Origin: Gammaproteobacteria bacterium
GTDB taxonomy: Bacteria; Pseudomonadota; Gammaproteobacteria; HTCC5015
Reading direction: 5' to 3'
Length of the DNA: 64,000 nucleotides
NCBI GenBank assembly: GCA_026004975.1
Contig: BPKE01000001.1
Coordinates: 62,001 to 126,000 of the forward strand
Shown: positions 49,433 through 62,595 of the stretch, one piece after another
Position numbering within the stretch: position 1 is the first letter of the stretch
How the letters are laid out: every line of letters begins with the position of its first letter
Made by a program: the position numbers and the translations under genes
Notes under the pieces: model-generated
The model's input: the letters and a program-made list of their open reading frames with translations, nothing else
Told to the model about the DNA's origin: nothing
Database searches by the model: none

Positions 49433-51150
49433 GAGGGGCGGTCTGCGCCGCCTGCGGCGCGCTGCTGGCGACGCTGGCGACGGCGGGGACGGTGCCGCAG
49501 CTGGAGATCCACGGGGCGCCCGAAGCGCTGGCCGCCAACCTGCGCGCGCACCTGGCGCTCGACACCTTGCCCTGTGCGCTCGACGACGAGACCCTGGCGG
49601 CGCGGCTCGCCCGACGGCTGGACCGCATCGCGGCCGCCGCCCGGGCACTCGGTTACTATGCCTTGCGGTACCGCCACCGGCTGCGTCGCGAGGCGGACTG
49701 CTGGACCCTGGAACTGGATGTGGAACCCGGCCCGCGGCTCACGATCGGCGAGGTGTCGATCGTGTTCCAGGGCGATGCGGCGCGGGACCCGGCCTTCGCG
49801 GAGCTGCGTGCGACCTCGGCGCCGCGTGTCGGCGAGCCGCTGGACCACGGCCGCTACGAAGCGTTCAAGGACGCCGTGGAGACGCTCGCCCTGGAGCGGG
49901 GGTATTTCGACGGTCGCTGGCTGGAGCATCGTCTGGAAGTGGACCCGCCAGCCGGCCGGGCACGCATCCGACTCGTGTTCGACGGCGGCCGGCGCCACCG
50001 CTTCGGCGCCTTGCACATCGAACCCGGCCCCCTCTCCGAGTCGCTGCTCGCCCGCTATGCGCCCTGGCGGCCCAACGACTTCTACCGCCACGACCGACTG
50101 CTCGCCTATCAGCAGGCGCTGCTCGATGCCGACTATTTCGCCGAGGTCGAGCTGCGCCCGCGGCCGGAGGACCGCCGGGACGGCGCCGTGCCGATCGAGC
50201 TGCGGACCACGCCGCTGCCGCGCCATGTCTGGTCACTGGGCGTGGGCGCCGCCACGGACACCGGACCGCGCCTGAGCCTCGAACACCTGGACCGCTACCG
50301 GAACCCCGCCGGCCACCGTTTCGGCCAGAGCCTGAGCCTTTCGCCGCTGCGCTCGGAGTTGCGCCTGGACTACCGCATTCCGCTCGCCCGCCCGGCCACC
50401 GAGCAGCTCGCCCTGCAGAGTGCCTACCGGGAAGAGTCGGACCAGACCGTCGACGCCCGCGCCATGCGTCTCGGCGCCGTCTACAGCCGCTTGCTGCCGC
50501 GGCGCTGGTTACAACACTGGGGCCTGAGCCTGGAACGCGAACGCTACGCCGTGGCCGACACCCGCCGCGACAGCCGCCTGCTGCTCCCCTCCCTGGGCTT
50601 GAGCAAAACCGAGGCGGACGACCCGCTCTATCCCCGGCACGGCTGGCGGGCCGCCCTGGAACTGCGCGGCAGCTCGACGCGGCTCGGCTCGGACATCGAC
50701 TTTTTGCAGGCGGTCGTCCGCCTCAAGCAGGTGCTCGGCCTGGGGCCCGGCCGGCTCTCGTGGCGGCTCGACCTCGGCCGCAGCCGGGTGGACGCGCTCG
50801 ACACCCTGCCCGCCTCCCTGCGCTTCTTCGCCGGCGGCGACCAGAGCGTGCGCGGCTACCGCTACCGCACCCTCGGCCCGGTGGACGAACGGGGCGAAGT
50901 GACCGGCGGCAGCCACCTGGCCGTCGCCGGCCTCGAATACGACTGGCGTTTCGCCGGCGACTGGGCGGCAGCGCTGTTCGTCGACGCCGGCAACGCCTAC
51001 AGCGACGCCCAACCCCTGGACCCCAAGCGCGGCGCCGGCTTCGGCCTGCGCTGGATCACCCCGGTCGGCCCCATCCGGATCGATCTCGCCAAGGCGCTCG
51101 ACGACGGCGGCCGCTGGCGCCTGCATCTGAGCATGGGGCCCGACTTGTGA
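49429..51150 (+). CDS. tamA: translocation and assembly module subunit TamA
   Basis: Outer membrane Omp85-family protein that works with TamB in autotransporter assembly and phospholipid transport. It is 573 residues: signal, three POTRA domains (for example RLTIGEVSIVFQGDA, YFDGRWLEHRLEVDPPAGRA and DYFAEVELRPRP), then a 16-strand barrel with the conserved L6 loop RFFAGGDQSVRGYRYRTLGP. The GTG start overlaps the DUF502 stop and the stop overlaps the GTG of tamB. Confidence 0.95.
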   Translation: MRGAVCAACGALLATLATAGTVPQLEIHGAPEALAANLRAHLALDTLPCALDDETLAARLARRLDRIAAAARALGYYALRYRHRLRREADCWTLELDVEPGPRLTIGEVSIVFQGDAARDPAFAELRATSAPRVGEPLDHGRYEAFKDAVETLALERGYFDGRWLEHRLEVDPPAGRARIRLVFDGGRRHRFGALHIEPGPLSESLLARYAPWRPNDFYRHDRLLAYQQALLDADYFAEVELRPRPEDRRDGAVPIELRTTPLPRHVWSLGVGAATDTGPRLSLEHLDRYRNPAGHRFGQSLSLSPLRSELRLDYRIPLARPATEQLALQSAYREESDQTVDARAMRLGAVYSRLLPRRWLQHWGLSLERERYAVADTRRDSRLLLPSLGLSKTEADDPLYPRHGWRAALELRGSSTRLGSDIDFLQAVVRLKQVLGLGPGRLSWRLDLGRSRVDALDTLPASLRFFAGGDQSVRGYRYRTLGPVDERGEVTGGSHLAVAGLEYDWRFAGDWAAALFVDAGNAYSDAQPLDPKRGAGFGLRWITPVGPIRIDLAKALDDGGRWRLHLSMGPDL

Positions 51151-54100
51151 GGGCCGCGCTGTGCTGGATCGCGGCGGCCGCCGCCGGGGCGATGCTGCTC
51201 GCCGCCGCGGCGGTCGCCTGCTTGAGCGGCAGCGAGGCGGGCAGCCGCTGGCTGGTCTCCCGGTTGCTGGCCGCCGGCGAACACCTGCGCGTCGCCCGCA
51301 TCGACGGGCGACTGCGCGACCGCCTCGTGCTGACGGATCTGGTCTGGGACGACGGCATCACACGCATCGAGCTCGACCGCCTCTCCTTGCGCTGGCGTCC
51401 GGCCGGCCTGCTCTACGGTCGCGTCGATTTCGGCCCGGTCGACGCCGGCCGGCTGCGCGTCGTCCGCCTCGGCGGAGGCGACGAGGATGACACCACCGCG
51501 CCGCCGCCCGTGCCGGCCCTGCCCCTGACACTGGCGGTCGACGACCTGAACGTGGCGCACGTCGAGCTCGACGGCGCCCCGCCGCTCGAGGCCGTGCAGG
51601 CGGCGACCCTGCGCTGGCGCGGCCGCCTCTTGGTCCGAGGCCTGGCGCTGAACCTGCCGGCCCAGGATGTCCACGTCCAGGGTGCGCTGGCGTGGCCAAC
51701 CGGGCCCGACGGCGCGCTCCACGGCGAGCTGAACTGGCAGCGCGGCCGGGCCGCCGGCCGCCTGTCGCTTTCGGGCCGCTTGCAGCGGCCGGAACTGGCC
51801 CATCGCCTGGAACACCCGTACCGCGTGGAAAGCCGCGGGCGGGTGGTCTGGCGGCGCCGCGGCGCCCCCCTGCTCTGGCTCGACACCCGCCTGCCACGCC
51901 AGGCCGTATCGCTGGGCGCAGGCCGCCTGGAACTCGAAGCCGCACTGTTCGTCCACGGGCCTCTCGACGCCCTGCGCGGGAGCTGGACCGCCGCGGGCGA
52001 GCTCGCGGCGCTCGGGCCGCTCGCCCTGCACGGCCGCGCTCACTGGGCCGAGGGGACGCTGCGCGGGCAATTGGCGCTGCGTGTCCTCGGCGGCCGCATC
52101 GAGGGGCCCTGGCGCGTCACGCCCGATTCGCGGCGGCTCGAGGCGGCGCTGACCGTGGACGCGCTCGAACCGAGCCGGCGATTGGCGCATGCACCGCAAC
52201 GGCTCGACGGGCACATCACTCTGCGTGCCGGGCTGGACGTCGGCCCCTTCCTGGCGCTGGACGCGGCCCTCGGCGGCCGCTGGAACGACCAGGCTTTCCG
52301 CCTGGACGGCCCGCTGCACATCGACCCGGCGCGCCTGAGCAGCGACGGCTTGCGGATCCGACTCGCCGACAACCGCCTGTGGCTCGCCGGGCTGTGGCCA
52401 CGGGAGACGCCGCGTCTCGGCCGGCTTCAGTTGCGCCTGGAGGCGCCGCGCCTCGACGCCCTGCCGGGCGATTTCGGCCTGGCCGGCGCGTTGCACGGCG
52501 GCGGCCGCATCGAGATCACGCAGGCGGCGCCGCGCGCCGAGCTGCACTTCGAGGCGCGGGGCCTGGAAGTGCGCGGCTGGCGCGCCGAAACGGGCGAATT
52601 GGCGCTCTCGGCCAACGGCGGCCGGCAACGGCTGGAGCTGATCGCCGCCGGGCTGGGGCGAAGCGGCGAACCGGCGACCGGCACGCTGCGCGCCACCTGG
52701 CGACGCGCACAGCACCGCGGCCGCCTCACGGTCGCCCTCGATCACCCCGCGCTCGAGCTGCACGCCCGCCTGGAGGACGTGGCGGACTTCGACCACGGCC
52801 GGCAATGGCGAGCCCGGCTGGACGCGCTGGACATCGACGCCCCCTACAGCGGCCCCTGGCAGCTGGAGCGGGCGGCCCCCCTGTCCTGGGAGGCGGGCGA
52901 CTGGCGGGTCGATGCGACCTGCCTCAGCCAGGCGCCGGCCCGCCTGTGCCTGGCGGCGCACGGCCGGGGCGGCGACTGGCGTGCCGAGGGCCGGCTGGAG
53001 GCCCTGCCGCTGGCCGTCCTGCCGGCACGCCTCGGCCTGCCATCGACCGCCGCCGGCGTCCTCGACGGCCGCGTCCTGCTGCGCGCCGCCGAGCCCTGGC
53101 CGGCCGTCGAACTGCAACTCGAAAGCGGCCCCGGCCGGCTGCAACACGATGCCCTCGCGCTGGCGTGGACCCGGCTGGCGCTCTGGGCGCAGGGCGACGG
53201 CGAGCGGCTCACCCTGCATCTGGAAGGCGACCCGGGCGGCGGACGCGTAGAGGGCACCGCGACGCTCACCCCCGACCGCCGGCTCGCCGGCGAGATCGAG
53301 CTCGCCTTCGAAGAACTGACCCCCTTCGGGGCGCTGCTGCCGGCCGTCGAGGATCTGCACGGCCGCCTGACGGGGCGGCTGACGCTGGCCGGCTTCTGGG
53401 ACACCCCGGAACTGGGCGGCCGCCTGAACCTACGCGAGGCGGGTTTCGACCTGCCCGAATGGGGGCTGCGCCTGCGCGGCCTGTCGGCCGATCTCGAACG
53501 TCGCGGCGCCGAGCTCGTCGTCGCCGCCGCCGCGCAGGCCGGCGACGGCCGGCTGCGTCTGGAAGGCCGCTGGCAGCGCCCGCCGGGCGCGCCGCCCACG
53601 GGACGCTGGCGGCTGACCGGCGAACGCGCCGAGCTGCTCGACACCGCGCAACTGGGCGCCGTGGTCGACCCGGACCTCGTGCTGACCCAGGACGGCGACC
53701 ACTGGCGGCTGGAAGGACGTCTGCACCTGCCGCGGGCACGCATCCACGTGGCGGACGACGACACCGATCGTGTCGACCCCTCACCGGACGAAACCCGCGT
53801 CGGCGCACCGGCCGAGGCGCTGCGCGAACGTCCGCGACTCGAAACGCGGCTGACGATCACACTCGGCGAAGCGGTGCGCTTCACCGGCCGCGGCCTGGAT
53901 GCCGGACTGCGCGGACATCTCGAATGGATCTCCCGCAACGAAGATCCGGCCGGCGCCCTCTACGGCAGCGTCGAAACGGTGGACGGGCGCTACGAGATCT
54001 ACCGCCAGGTCCTGCACATCGAACGCGGCCGACTCGTTTTCCAGGGCCCCTACGACGATCCCGGCCTGGACATCGTGGCGGTTCGTGCGATCCGCGACGG

Positions 54101-54539
54101 TCGCGTCGGACTGCGCATCGTCGGCACGCTCAAGCACCCGCGCAGCCAGGTCTTCTCCGACCCGCCGTTGCCGGAGAGCGACGCCATGGCGTTGTTGATC
54201 ACCGGCCGCCCGCTGTCCGCGGCCGACCGGGCCGACGCCAATCTTCTGATCAACGCCGTCGCCCGCCTCGGTGTCGAGCGTGGACAGGCGCTCATCGACC
54301 CGCTCGTGCGACGCTTCGGGCTGGACGACGTCCGGATCGAAGTCGGCAGCGGCTTGGAAGCCACCACCGTGCACCTCGGCAAGCGGCTCAGCGAACGCCT
54401 GCGCCTGGAATACGTCGTCGACCTGTTCGAGCGCAGCGGCCGCGTGCTGCTCGAATACCGCCTCGGCGAACGCCTGCGCCTCGAGGCCCGTTCGGGCGAA
54501 TCGCGCAGCATAGACCTGTTCTACCGTTTGGAGCGCTGA
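51147..54539 (+). CDS. tamB: translocation and assembly module subunit TamB
   Basis: A 1130-residue periplasm-spanning protein: one N-terminal membrane helix ([17 protein letters not shown]), a long repetitive beta structure predicted to form a hydrophobic groove, and the C-terminal DUF490 domain with [53 protein letters not shown] and the end LFYRLER. GTG start within the tamA stop. As usual for TamB, repeat regions are weakly conserved and Arg/Leu/Ala-rich. Confidence 0.94.
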   Translation: MRAALCWIAAAAAGAMLLAAAAVACLSGSEAGSRWLVSRLLAAGEHLRVARIDGRLRDRLVLTDLVWDDGITRIELDRLSLRWRPAGLLYGRVDFGPVDAGRLRVVRLGGGDEDDTTAPPPVPALPLTLAVDDLNVAHVELDGAPPLEAVQAATLRWRGRLLVRGLALNLPAQDVHVQGALAWPTGPDGALHGELNWQRGRAAGRLSLSGRLQRPELAHRLEHPYRVESRGRVVWRRRGAPLLWLDTRLPRQAVSLGAGRLELEAALFVHGPLDALRGSWTAAGELAALGPLALHGRAHWAEGTLRGQLALRVLGGRIEGPWRVTPDSRRLEAALTVDALEPSRRLAHAPQRLDGHITLRAGLDVGPFLALDAALGGRWNDQAFRLDGPLHIDPARLSSDGLRIRLADNRLWLAGLWPRETPRLGRLQLRLEAPRLDALPGDFGLAGALHGGGRIEITQAAPRAELHFEARGLEVRGWRAETGELALSANGGRQRLELIAAGLGRSGEPATGTLRATWRRAQHRGRLTVALDHPALELHARLEDVADFDHGRQWRARLDALDIDAPYSGPWQLERAAPLSWEAGDWRVDATCLSQAPARLCLAAHGRGGDWRAEGRLEALPLAVLPARLGLPSTAAGVLDGRVLLRAAEPWPAVELQLESGPGRLQHDALALAWTRLALWAQGDGERLTLHLEGDPGGGRVEGTATLTPDRRLAGEIELAFEELTPFGALLPAVEDLHGRLTGRLTLAGFWDTPELGGRLNLREAGFDLPEWGLRLRGLSADLERRGAELVVAAAAQAGDGRLRLEGRWQRPPGAPPTGRWRLTGERAELLDTAQLGAVVDPDLVLTQDGDHWRLEGRLHLPRARIHVADDDTDRVDPSPDETRVGAPAEALRERPRLETRLTITLGEAVRFTGRGLDAGLRGHLEWISRNEDPAGALYGSVETVDGRYEIYRQVLHIERGRLVFQGPYDDPGLDIVAVRAIRDGRVGLRIVGTLKHPRSQVFSDPPLPESDAMALLITGRPLSAADRADANLLINAVARLGVERGQALIDPLVRRFGLDDVRIEVGSGLEATTVHLGKRLSERLRLEYVVDLFERSGRVLLEYRLGERLRLEARSGESRSIDLFYRLER

Positions 54540-54558
54540 CCGGGCCTGGCGCTATACT
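54528..54558 (+). promoter_or_regulatory. promoter candidate for nirQ
   Basis: TATACT (54553-54558) is a good -10, 46 bases before the nirQ ATG. The nearest -35-like hexamer, TTGGAG (54528-54533), is 19 bases away, so strength is doubtful. I see no FNR/DNR box here. Confidence 0.35.
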
Positions 54559-54604
54559 CCCCGCCCGGCGGCGCCGCCGCCCCCGTTTCCCACCGGAGCC
54601 GACG

Positions 54605-55410
54605 ATGCCCGAGACGAACGCCAGCGAAACCCACCTGCCCTACTACCGCCCGCAAGGCGACGAGATCGAGCTGTTCGAGCACGCCTGGCGCAACCGCCTG
54701 CCGGTGCTCATCAAGGGGCCGACCGGTTGCGGCAAGACGCGCTTCGTCCGCCACATGGCCGCGCGCCTGGGTCGACCGCTGTACACCATCGCCTGCCACG
54801 ACGACCTGACCGCCGCCGATCTGGTCGGCCGCCACCTCATCGGCCCCGACGGCACCTACTGGCACGACGGCCCGCTCACCCGCGCCGTGCGCGAGGGCGC
54901 GATCTGTTACCTGGACGAAGTCGTCGAAGCACGCAAGGACACCACCGTGGTGCTCCATCCCCTGGCCGACGACCGCCGCGAACTGCCCCTCGAGCGCACC
55001 GGCGAACACCTGCTGGCGCCACCGGAGTTCATGCTCGTGGTGTCCTACAACCCCGGCTACCAGAACCTGCTCAAGGGTCTCAAACCCAGCACCCGGCAAC
55101 GCTTCGTCGCCCTCCACTTCGATTACCCGCCGCCGGAGGCGGAAGCCGCCATCGTCGCCGCCGAGAGCGGCGTGGACCCGAAGCCACGGCCGCCCACCTG
55201 GTGGAACTCGCCGCCGACCTGCGCCGCCTGGAAGACCACGACCTGGAAGAGGCCGCTTCCACGCGCCTGCTGGTCTACTGCGCCCTGCTCATTCGCAGCG
55301 GACTGCCGCCGCGCCGCGCGGCGCTGGCGACCCTCGCCGAACCCCTCAGCGACGACCCGCTGACCCTCGAAGCCCTGCACGAACGGATTCTCGCGCATTT
55401 TCCGCGCTGA
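54605..55410 (+). CDS. nirQ: NirQ/NorQ/CbbQ-type MoxR AAA+ ATPase (one frameshift)
   Basis: Chaperone-like ATPase that activates nitrite or nitric oxide reductases, normally with a VWA partner. It has P-loop [33 protein letters not shown], Walker [44 protein letters not shown] and a C-terminal helical lid ending [11 protein letters not shown]. Near 55181 one base is missing (after SGVDP); restoring it gives about 268 residues, the usual size. NirQ versus NorQ cannot be separated by motif; the adjoining nirS cluster favours NirQ. No norCB or norD is in the window. Confidence 0.87.
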
Positions 55411-55475
55411 GCCTTGAAACCGCGCCCTGCCGGTCCCATCCTGGCGCGGCGCCGCCCGTGACGGAGGGCCCGACC

Positions 55476-55766
55476 GTGACGCAAACCACCGCAATCGACC
55501 GTGACGCCGTCGCCCGCGCCTGGGCCGCCGACGGCTTTTCCTGCGACCTGTGGGTGGATCCGCCCGGCCGCGTCTGGGCCGACTACGTGCACGACGTGGA
55601 TGAGAGAGTGATGGTGCTGGAAGGCGACATGGAATTCGAAATCGAGGGCGTCCGCCATCGCCCGGTGCCCGGTGAAACGCTGCTCATCCCCGCCGGCGCC
55701 CGGCACACCGTGCGCAACCTCGGCGAGCGCACCGCACGCTGGCTGTACGGCTACCGGCGGCGCTGA
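55476..55766 (+). CDS. small cupin-domain protein
   Basis: A 96-residue single-cupin protein: WVDPPGRVWADYVHDVDERVMVLEGDMEFEIEG is the first cupin motif region and PVPGETLLIPAGARHTVRN the second, though the usual His pair of motif 1 is only partly present (YVHDVD). GTG 55476 is chosen because GGAGGG lies seven bases before it; GTG 55458 is possible. It lies between nirQ and nirS on the same strand. Its role in nitrite respiration, if any, is unknown. Confidence 0.8.
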   Translation: MTQTTAIDRDAVARAWAADGFSCDLWVDPPGRVWADYVHDVDERVMVLEGDMEFEIEGVRHRPVPGETLLIPAGARHTVRNLGERTARWLYGYRRR

Positions 55767-58332
<2,566 letters not shown>

Positions 58333-58343
<11 letters not shown>

Positions 58344-59499
58344 CCGCCGCACCCTCTGCGGCCTCGCGCTGACGCTGCTCACCGCCGCCGCCGCGGCGCA
58401 GGGCCTGGGCGACCTGGGGCTGATCGTCGAACGCAACAGCGGTGCCGTGTTGGTCGTCGACACCGATCCACCCGCGGTGCTCGCCCGCATCGAGGGACTC
58501 GGCGACCTCTCCCACGCCACCGCCGTGTTCAGCCCGGACATGCGCCATGCCTTCGTCTTCGCCCGCGACGGCGGCCTGAGCAAGCTCGACCTCCTGGAAC
58601 GCCGCCTGGTCAAGCGCATCGTCCAGGCCGGCAACAGCATCGGCGGCGCCATTTCCGAGGACGGCCGCCTGCTCGCCGTCGCCAACTACGAACCCGGCGG
58701 CGTCAACCTGTTTACCACCGACACCCTCGAAGCGGTCGGCGAAATTCCCGCCGTGGACGGCCAGGGGCGCCGCAGCAAGGTCGTCGGCCTCGAAGACGCG
58801 CCCGGCAACCGCTTCGTCTACAGCCTGTTCGAAGCCGGCGAGATCCGCCTGCTCGACGCCGCGACCCGACCGCCGCGTGTCGTCGGCCGCCACCCCGCCG
58901 GCCGGCAACCCTACGACGGCCTGGTCACGCCCGACGGCCGTTATTATCTGGCCGGCCTGTTCGGCGAGGACGGCGTCGATGTCCTCGACCTCTGGAACCC
59001 CGAAAAAGGCCTGCGCCGCGTGTTGCCCGAATACGGCCGCGGCGAACGACGCCTGCCGGTCTACAAGATGCCGCACCTGGAAGGTTGGGCCGAAGCCGGC
59101 GGTCGGCTGTTCCTGCCCGGCGTCGGCCGCCACGAGCTGTTCGTCGTCGACCGGCGCGACTTTTCCGTCGTCGCCCGTGTGCCGCTCCACGGCCAGCCGG
59201 TGTTCGCCGTCGCCCAACCCGACGGCCGGCGGGTGTGGGTCAACTTCGCGCCGCCCCACAACGACACCGTGCAGGTCGTGGACGCCGAAAGCCTCGAAAC
59301 GATCGCCACCCTGAAACCGGGCAAGGGCGTGTTGCACATGGAATTCACGCCGCGCGGCGGGCGGGTGTGGCTGTCGGTTCGGGACGAAAACCGCGTGCGC
59401 ATCTACGACACCCAGCGCCTCGAGGCCGTCGGCGAGCTGCCGGCCCGCGAGCCCTCGGGCATCTTCTTCACCGCCCGCGCCCATCGGATCGGCCTATGA
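58333..59499 (+). CDS. nirF: heme d1 biosynthesis protein NirF
   Basis: Needed for a late step of heme d1 synthesis in the periplasm. It is 388 residues: signal peptide (to about 22), then a propeller similar to the d1 domain of NirS but without the cytochrome c part (LGLIVERNSGAVLVVDT, NYEPGGVNLFTTDTLE, DGQGRRSKVVGLEDAPG, VKVWVNFAPPHND-like blades). It overlaps nirC by 11 bases and nirD by four. Confidence 0.93.
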
Positions 59500-59981
59500 A
59501 ACCGCTGACTCCCTTGCAGAAAAGGCTGCTCGATCGTTTCCAGGACGGCTTTCCCCTCCGCCCGCGCCCCTACCGACACATCGCCGAAACGCTCGGCGTG
59601 TCCGAGTCCGCGGTGCTCGCGGCCCTGGCCGATCTCGACGCGCGCGGCGTGCTCAGCCGCATCGGCGCCGTGTTCGACAGCCGCCGGCTCGGTGCCAGCA
59701 CCCTGGCCGCGGTGGAGGTCCCGCCGGAGCGCATCGAGTCGGTCTGCGCGCGCATCGACGCCCTCCCGGGCGTCAGCCACAACTATCTGCGCGAGGACGC
59801 GCTGAACGTCTGGTTCGTCGCGCACGCCGAGGACGAAGCCGCCCTCGACGCCTTGCTCACGGCCCTCGAGCAGGACGTCGGATTGCCCATCCTGCGCCTG
59901 CCGATGGAAGCGGCCTACCACATCGACCTGTCCTTCCCAGTGGACGAGGACGCGCCCGTCGCGGCGCGGCGTTGCGCATGA
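59496..59981 (+). CDS. nirD: siroheme decarboxylase subunit NirD
   Basis: Lrp/AsnC-like protein of 161 residues; with NirL, G and H it converts siroheme to didecarboxysiroheme. LQKRLLDRFQDGFPLRPRPY and ETLGVSESAVLAALADLDARGVLSRIGAVFD form the winged helix, followed by the ferredoxin-like part with VSHNYLREDALNVWFVAHA, whose His-Asn-Tyr is characteristic of this half. It is coupled to nirF and nirL by ATGA overlaps. Confidence 0.9.
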   Translation: MKPLTPLQKRLLDRFQDGFPLRPRPYRHIAETLGVSESAVLAALADLDARGVLSRIGAVFDSRRLGASTLAAVEVPPERIESVCARIDALPGVSHNYLREDALNVWFVAHAEDEAALDALLTALEQDVGLPILRLPMEAAYHIDLSFPVDEDAPVAARRCA

Positions 59982-60469
59982 CCCTCGCCGACCCGGCCGA
60001 CCGCGCGCTGCTCGCCGCCCTGCAAGACGGCCTGGGGCCCGACGCGCGCCCCTACGCCGCCCTCGCGGCGCGCTGCGGCCTGAACGAAGACGAAGTCCTG
60101 CAGCGTCTCCAACGCTGGCGCGGCTGCGGCCTGATCCGGCGCTTCGGCCTGGTCGTGCACCACCGCGCGCTCGGCTACACCGCGAACGCCATGGTCGTCT
60201 GGGACGTTCCGGACGAGCGCGTCGACGAGGTGGGCCGGCGCCTGGCCGCCGAGCCCGCCGTCCACCTGTGCTACCGGCGGCGGCGGGCGTTGCCGCGCTG
60301 GCCGTTCAACCTCTACTGCATGGTGCACGGACGGGACCGGGCCACGGTGCGCGCCACCGTGGCCGACATCGCCGCGCGGCTCGGCCTCGAGGACGTCCCG
60401 CACCGCCTGCTGTTCAGCCTGCGCCGCTTCAAGCAAACCGGCGCCCGTTTCATCCACGACACGCCATGA
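59978..60469 (+). CDS. nirL: siroheme decarboxylase subunit NirL
   Basis: Second Lrp-like subunit, 163 residues. It has DRALLAALQDGLGPDARPYA, a winged helix, GYTANAMVVWDVPDERVDEVG and VHLCYRRRRALPRWPFNLYC with MVHG, the pattern of the L/H-type subunits. ATG 59978 within the nirD stop is preferred. The D/L pair resembles the AhbAB heterodimer. Letters D, L, G, H are given by order, as in Pseudomonas. Confidence 0.86.
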   Translation: MTLADPADRALLAALQDGLGPDARPYAALAARCGLNEDEVLQRLQRWRGCGLIRRFGLVVHHRALGYTANAMVVWDVPDERVDEVGRRLAAEPAVHLCYRRRRALPRWPFNLYCMVHGRDRATVRATVADIAARLGLEDVPHRLLFSLRRFKQTGARFIHDTP

Positions 60470-60918
60470 ACACGCTGGACGCCGTCGATCGCGCCCTGAT
60501 CAATACCCTGCAGGACGGCCTGCCGATCGAGGCGCGGCCCTTCGCCGCCCTCGCCGCCGAGCTCGGCCTGGACGAAGAAACGCTCGTCGAGCGCCTGCAG
60601 GCGCTCGCCGCGCGCGGCCTGGTCTTCCGCATCGGCCCCCTGTACAACGCCGAGCGCTTCGGCGGCGCGCTGACGCTGGCGGCGCTGCACGCCCCGGAGG
60701 CGACCTACGAGGCGATCGCCGAGCGCGTCAACCGCCACCCGGAGGTCGCACACAACTACCGCCGCGAGCACCATCTGAACATGTGGTTCGTGGTCGCCGC
60801 CGAAACCCCGCACCGCCTGGCCGAGGTGCTCGCCGAGATCGAGACCGAAACCGGCTGCCGGGTGTTCGATTTTTCCCGCGAGGCCGAATTCCATGTCGAC
60901 CTGCGCTTCCCCGTCTGA
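60466..60918 (+). CDS. nirG: siroheme decarboxylase subunit NirG
   Basis: Lrp-like subunit, 150 residues, of the D/G type: DAVDRALINTLQDGLPIEARPF, LDEETLVERLQALAARGLVFRIGPLYN and VAHNYRREHHLNMWFVVAAE, ending FHVDLRFPV. It is a paralogue of NirD two genes upstream. It overlaps nirL by four bases and nirH by 26. Confidence 0.88.
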   Translation: MNTLDAVDRALINTLQDGLPIEARPFAALAAELGLDEETLVERLQALAARGLVFRIGPLYNAERFGGALTLAALHAPEATYEAIAERVNRHPEVAHNYRREHHLNMWFVVAAETPHRLAEVLAEIETETGCRVFDFSREAEFHVDLRFPV

Positions 60919-61438
60919 ACCGCCGACGCCGCTCGACGCCCTCGACCGGCGCATCGTGCTCGCCACCCAGGGCGGCCTGCCGCTGGTCGTGGATCCCTAC
61001 CGGGCCGTGGCCGAGCGTCTCGGCATCGACACCGACACCCTGCTCGCCCGGCTGCGCGCCCTCGAGGCCGCCGGCGTGCTGCGCCGGGTGGCGCTGGTGC
61101 CCAACCACTACGCGCTGGGCTACATCGCCAACGCCATGACCGTCTGGGACGTCGCGGACGAGGTCGTCCACCGGCTCGGCCGGCGCGTCGCCGCCCTCGG
61201 TTTCGTGAGCCACTGCTACCTGCGCCGGCGCCATCCCCCCGACTGGCCCTACAACCTCTTCGCCATGGTGCACGGGCGCAGCCGCGAAGAGACCGAAGCC
61301 AAGCGGGCACACATCGCCGCCCTGCTCGGCCCGCACTGCCGCGGCCACGACGTCCTCTACAGCAGCCGCATCCTGAAGAAAACCGGCCTTCGCCTGTCCG
61401 CCGCCGCCACCGCGGAGAGCAAAGCGTGTTCCGCCTGA
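60893..61438 (+). CDS. nirH: siroheme decarboxylase subunit NirH
   Basis: Lrp-like subunit, 181 residues, of the L/H type: DALDRRIVLATQGGLPLVVDPY, LRRVALVPNHYALGYIANAM and VSHCYLRRRHPPDWPYNLFA with MVHG. It is a paralogue of NirL. The ATG lies inside nirG and the gene overlaps nirJ by 13 bases. The repeated D-L, G-H order shows an ancient duplication of a subunit pair. Confidence 0.88.
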   Translation: MSTCASPSEPPTPLDALDRRIVLATQGGLPLVVDPYRAVAERLGIDTDTLLARLRALEAAGVLRRVALVPNHYALGYIANAMTVWDVADEVVHRLGRRVAALGFVSHCYLRRRHPPDWPYNLFAMVHGRSREETEAKRAHIAALLGPHCRGHDVLYSSRILKKTGLRLSAAATAESKACSA

Positions 61439-62595
61439 GCGAATTCCTCGACACCCTCTACACGGGTCACATCCACCGTCCGCGCCGGCCGCCCCGGGCG
61501 CCGGCGGTCATCTGGAACATCGTGCGCCGCTGCAACCTCCACTGCCGGCACTGCTACAGCGGCTCGGCCGACCACGATTTCCCCGGCGAACTGGACACCC
61601 GCCAGGCGCTGGCCGTCATCGACGACCTGGCCGAACTCGGGGTGCCGGCCCTGATCCTGTCCGGCGGCGAGCCCTTGCTGCGGGCCGACCTGTTCACCCT
61701 CGCCGCCCGTGCCAAGGCGCACGGCCTCTACCTCGGCCTGTCGAGCAACGGCACCCTGGTCGACGAGGCGCAGGCCGAACGCATCGCCGCGGCCGGTTTC
61801 GATTACGTCGGCATCAGCATCGACGGCCTGGCCGCGCGCCACGACCGCCTGCGCGGCCGCCCCGGCGCCTTCGAGGCGGCCCTGGCCGGCCTGGTCCGCC
61901 TCAAGGCGCGCGGCGTCAAAGTCGGCTTGCGCTTCACCCTCACCCGCGAGAACGCCGCGGACCTGCCCGGCGTCCTGCACCTCCTGGACGTCCATGCCCT
62001 CGACAAGTTTTACCTCTCGCACCTGAACTTCGGCGGCCGCGGCTGGCGCAACCGCGACATCGCCGCCCACCACCGCCTCACCCGCCAGGCCCTCACCCTG
62101 CTCTTCGAGCGGGCCTGGGACGAGCGCCGCCGCGGCATCCGGCGCCACTACGTCACCGGCAACAACGACGCCGACGGCGTCTTCCTGCTCCACTGGGCGG
62201 CGCGCCGCGCGCCCAAGCATCTCGAGGCGCTCCACGCCCACCTGCGCGCCTGGGGCGGCAACGCCAGCGGCGTCGGCATCGCCAACATCGACAACCTGGG
62301 CCACGTCCATCCCGACAGCTTCTGGTGGGACCACCGCCTGGGCAACGTCAAGGAACGGCCGTTCTCGGCCATCTGGCGCGACGAACGCGACCCCCTCCTG
62401 GCGGCGCTGCGCCGCCGGCCGCGGCCGCTCGAAGGCCGCTGCGCCGCCTGCCGGTACCGCGAACTGTGCAACGGCAACACCCGCGTCCGCGCCCGGCGCA
62501 GCACCGGTAACACCTGGGCCGCCGATCCCGGCTGCTATCTGACCGACCGGGAAATCGGCCTCACGCCGCTGAGGGAACCCGCGCCATGCGCCTGA
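61426..62595 (+). CDS. nirJ: heme d1 biosynthesis radical SAM protein NirJ
   Basis: Radical SAM enzyme that converts the propionates of didecarboxysiroheme to keto groups. It is 389 residues from a GTG start. The [4Fe-4S] motif CNLHCRHC is at 36-43, then LILSGGEPLLR, YVGISIDGL and a SPASM-like C-terminal Cys cluster (EGRCAACRYRELCNGNTRVR, DPGC). GGAGAG precedes the start. It overlaps nirH by 13 bases and nirN by ten. Confidence 0.94.
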   Translation: MFRLSEFLDTLYTGHIHRPRRPPRAPAVIWNIVRRCNLHCRHCYSGSADHDFPGELDTRQALAVIDDLAELGVPALILSGGEPLLRADLFTLAARAKAHGLYLGLSSNGTLVDEAQAERIAAAGFDYVGISIDGLAARHDRLRGRPGAFEAALAGLVRLKARGVKVGLRFTLTRENAADLPGVLHLLDVHALDKFYLSHLNFGGRGWRNRDIAAHHRLTRQALTLLFERAWDERRRGIRRHYVTGNNDADGVFLLHWAARRAPKHLEALHAHLRAWGGNASGVGIANIDNLGHVHPDSFWWDHRLGNVKERPFSAIWRDERDPLLAALRRRPRPLEGRCAACRYRELCNGNTRVRARRSTGNTWAADPGCYLTDREIGLTPLREPAPCA

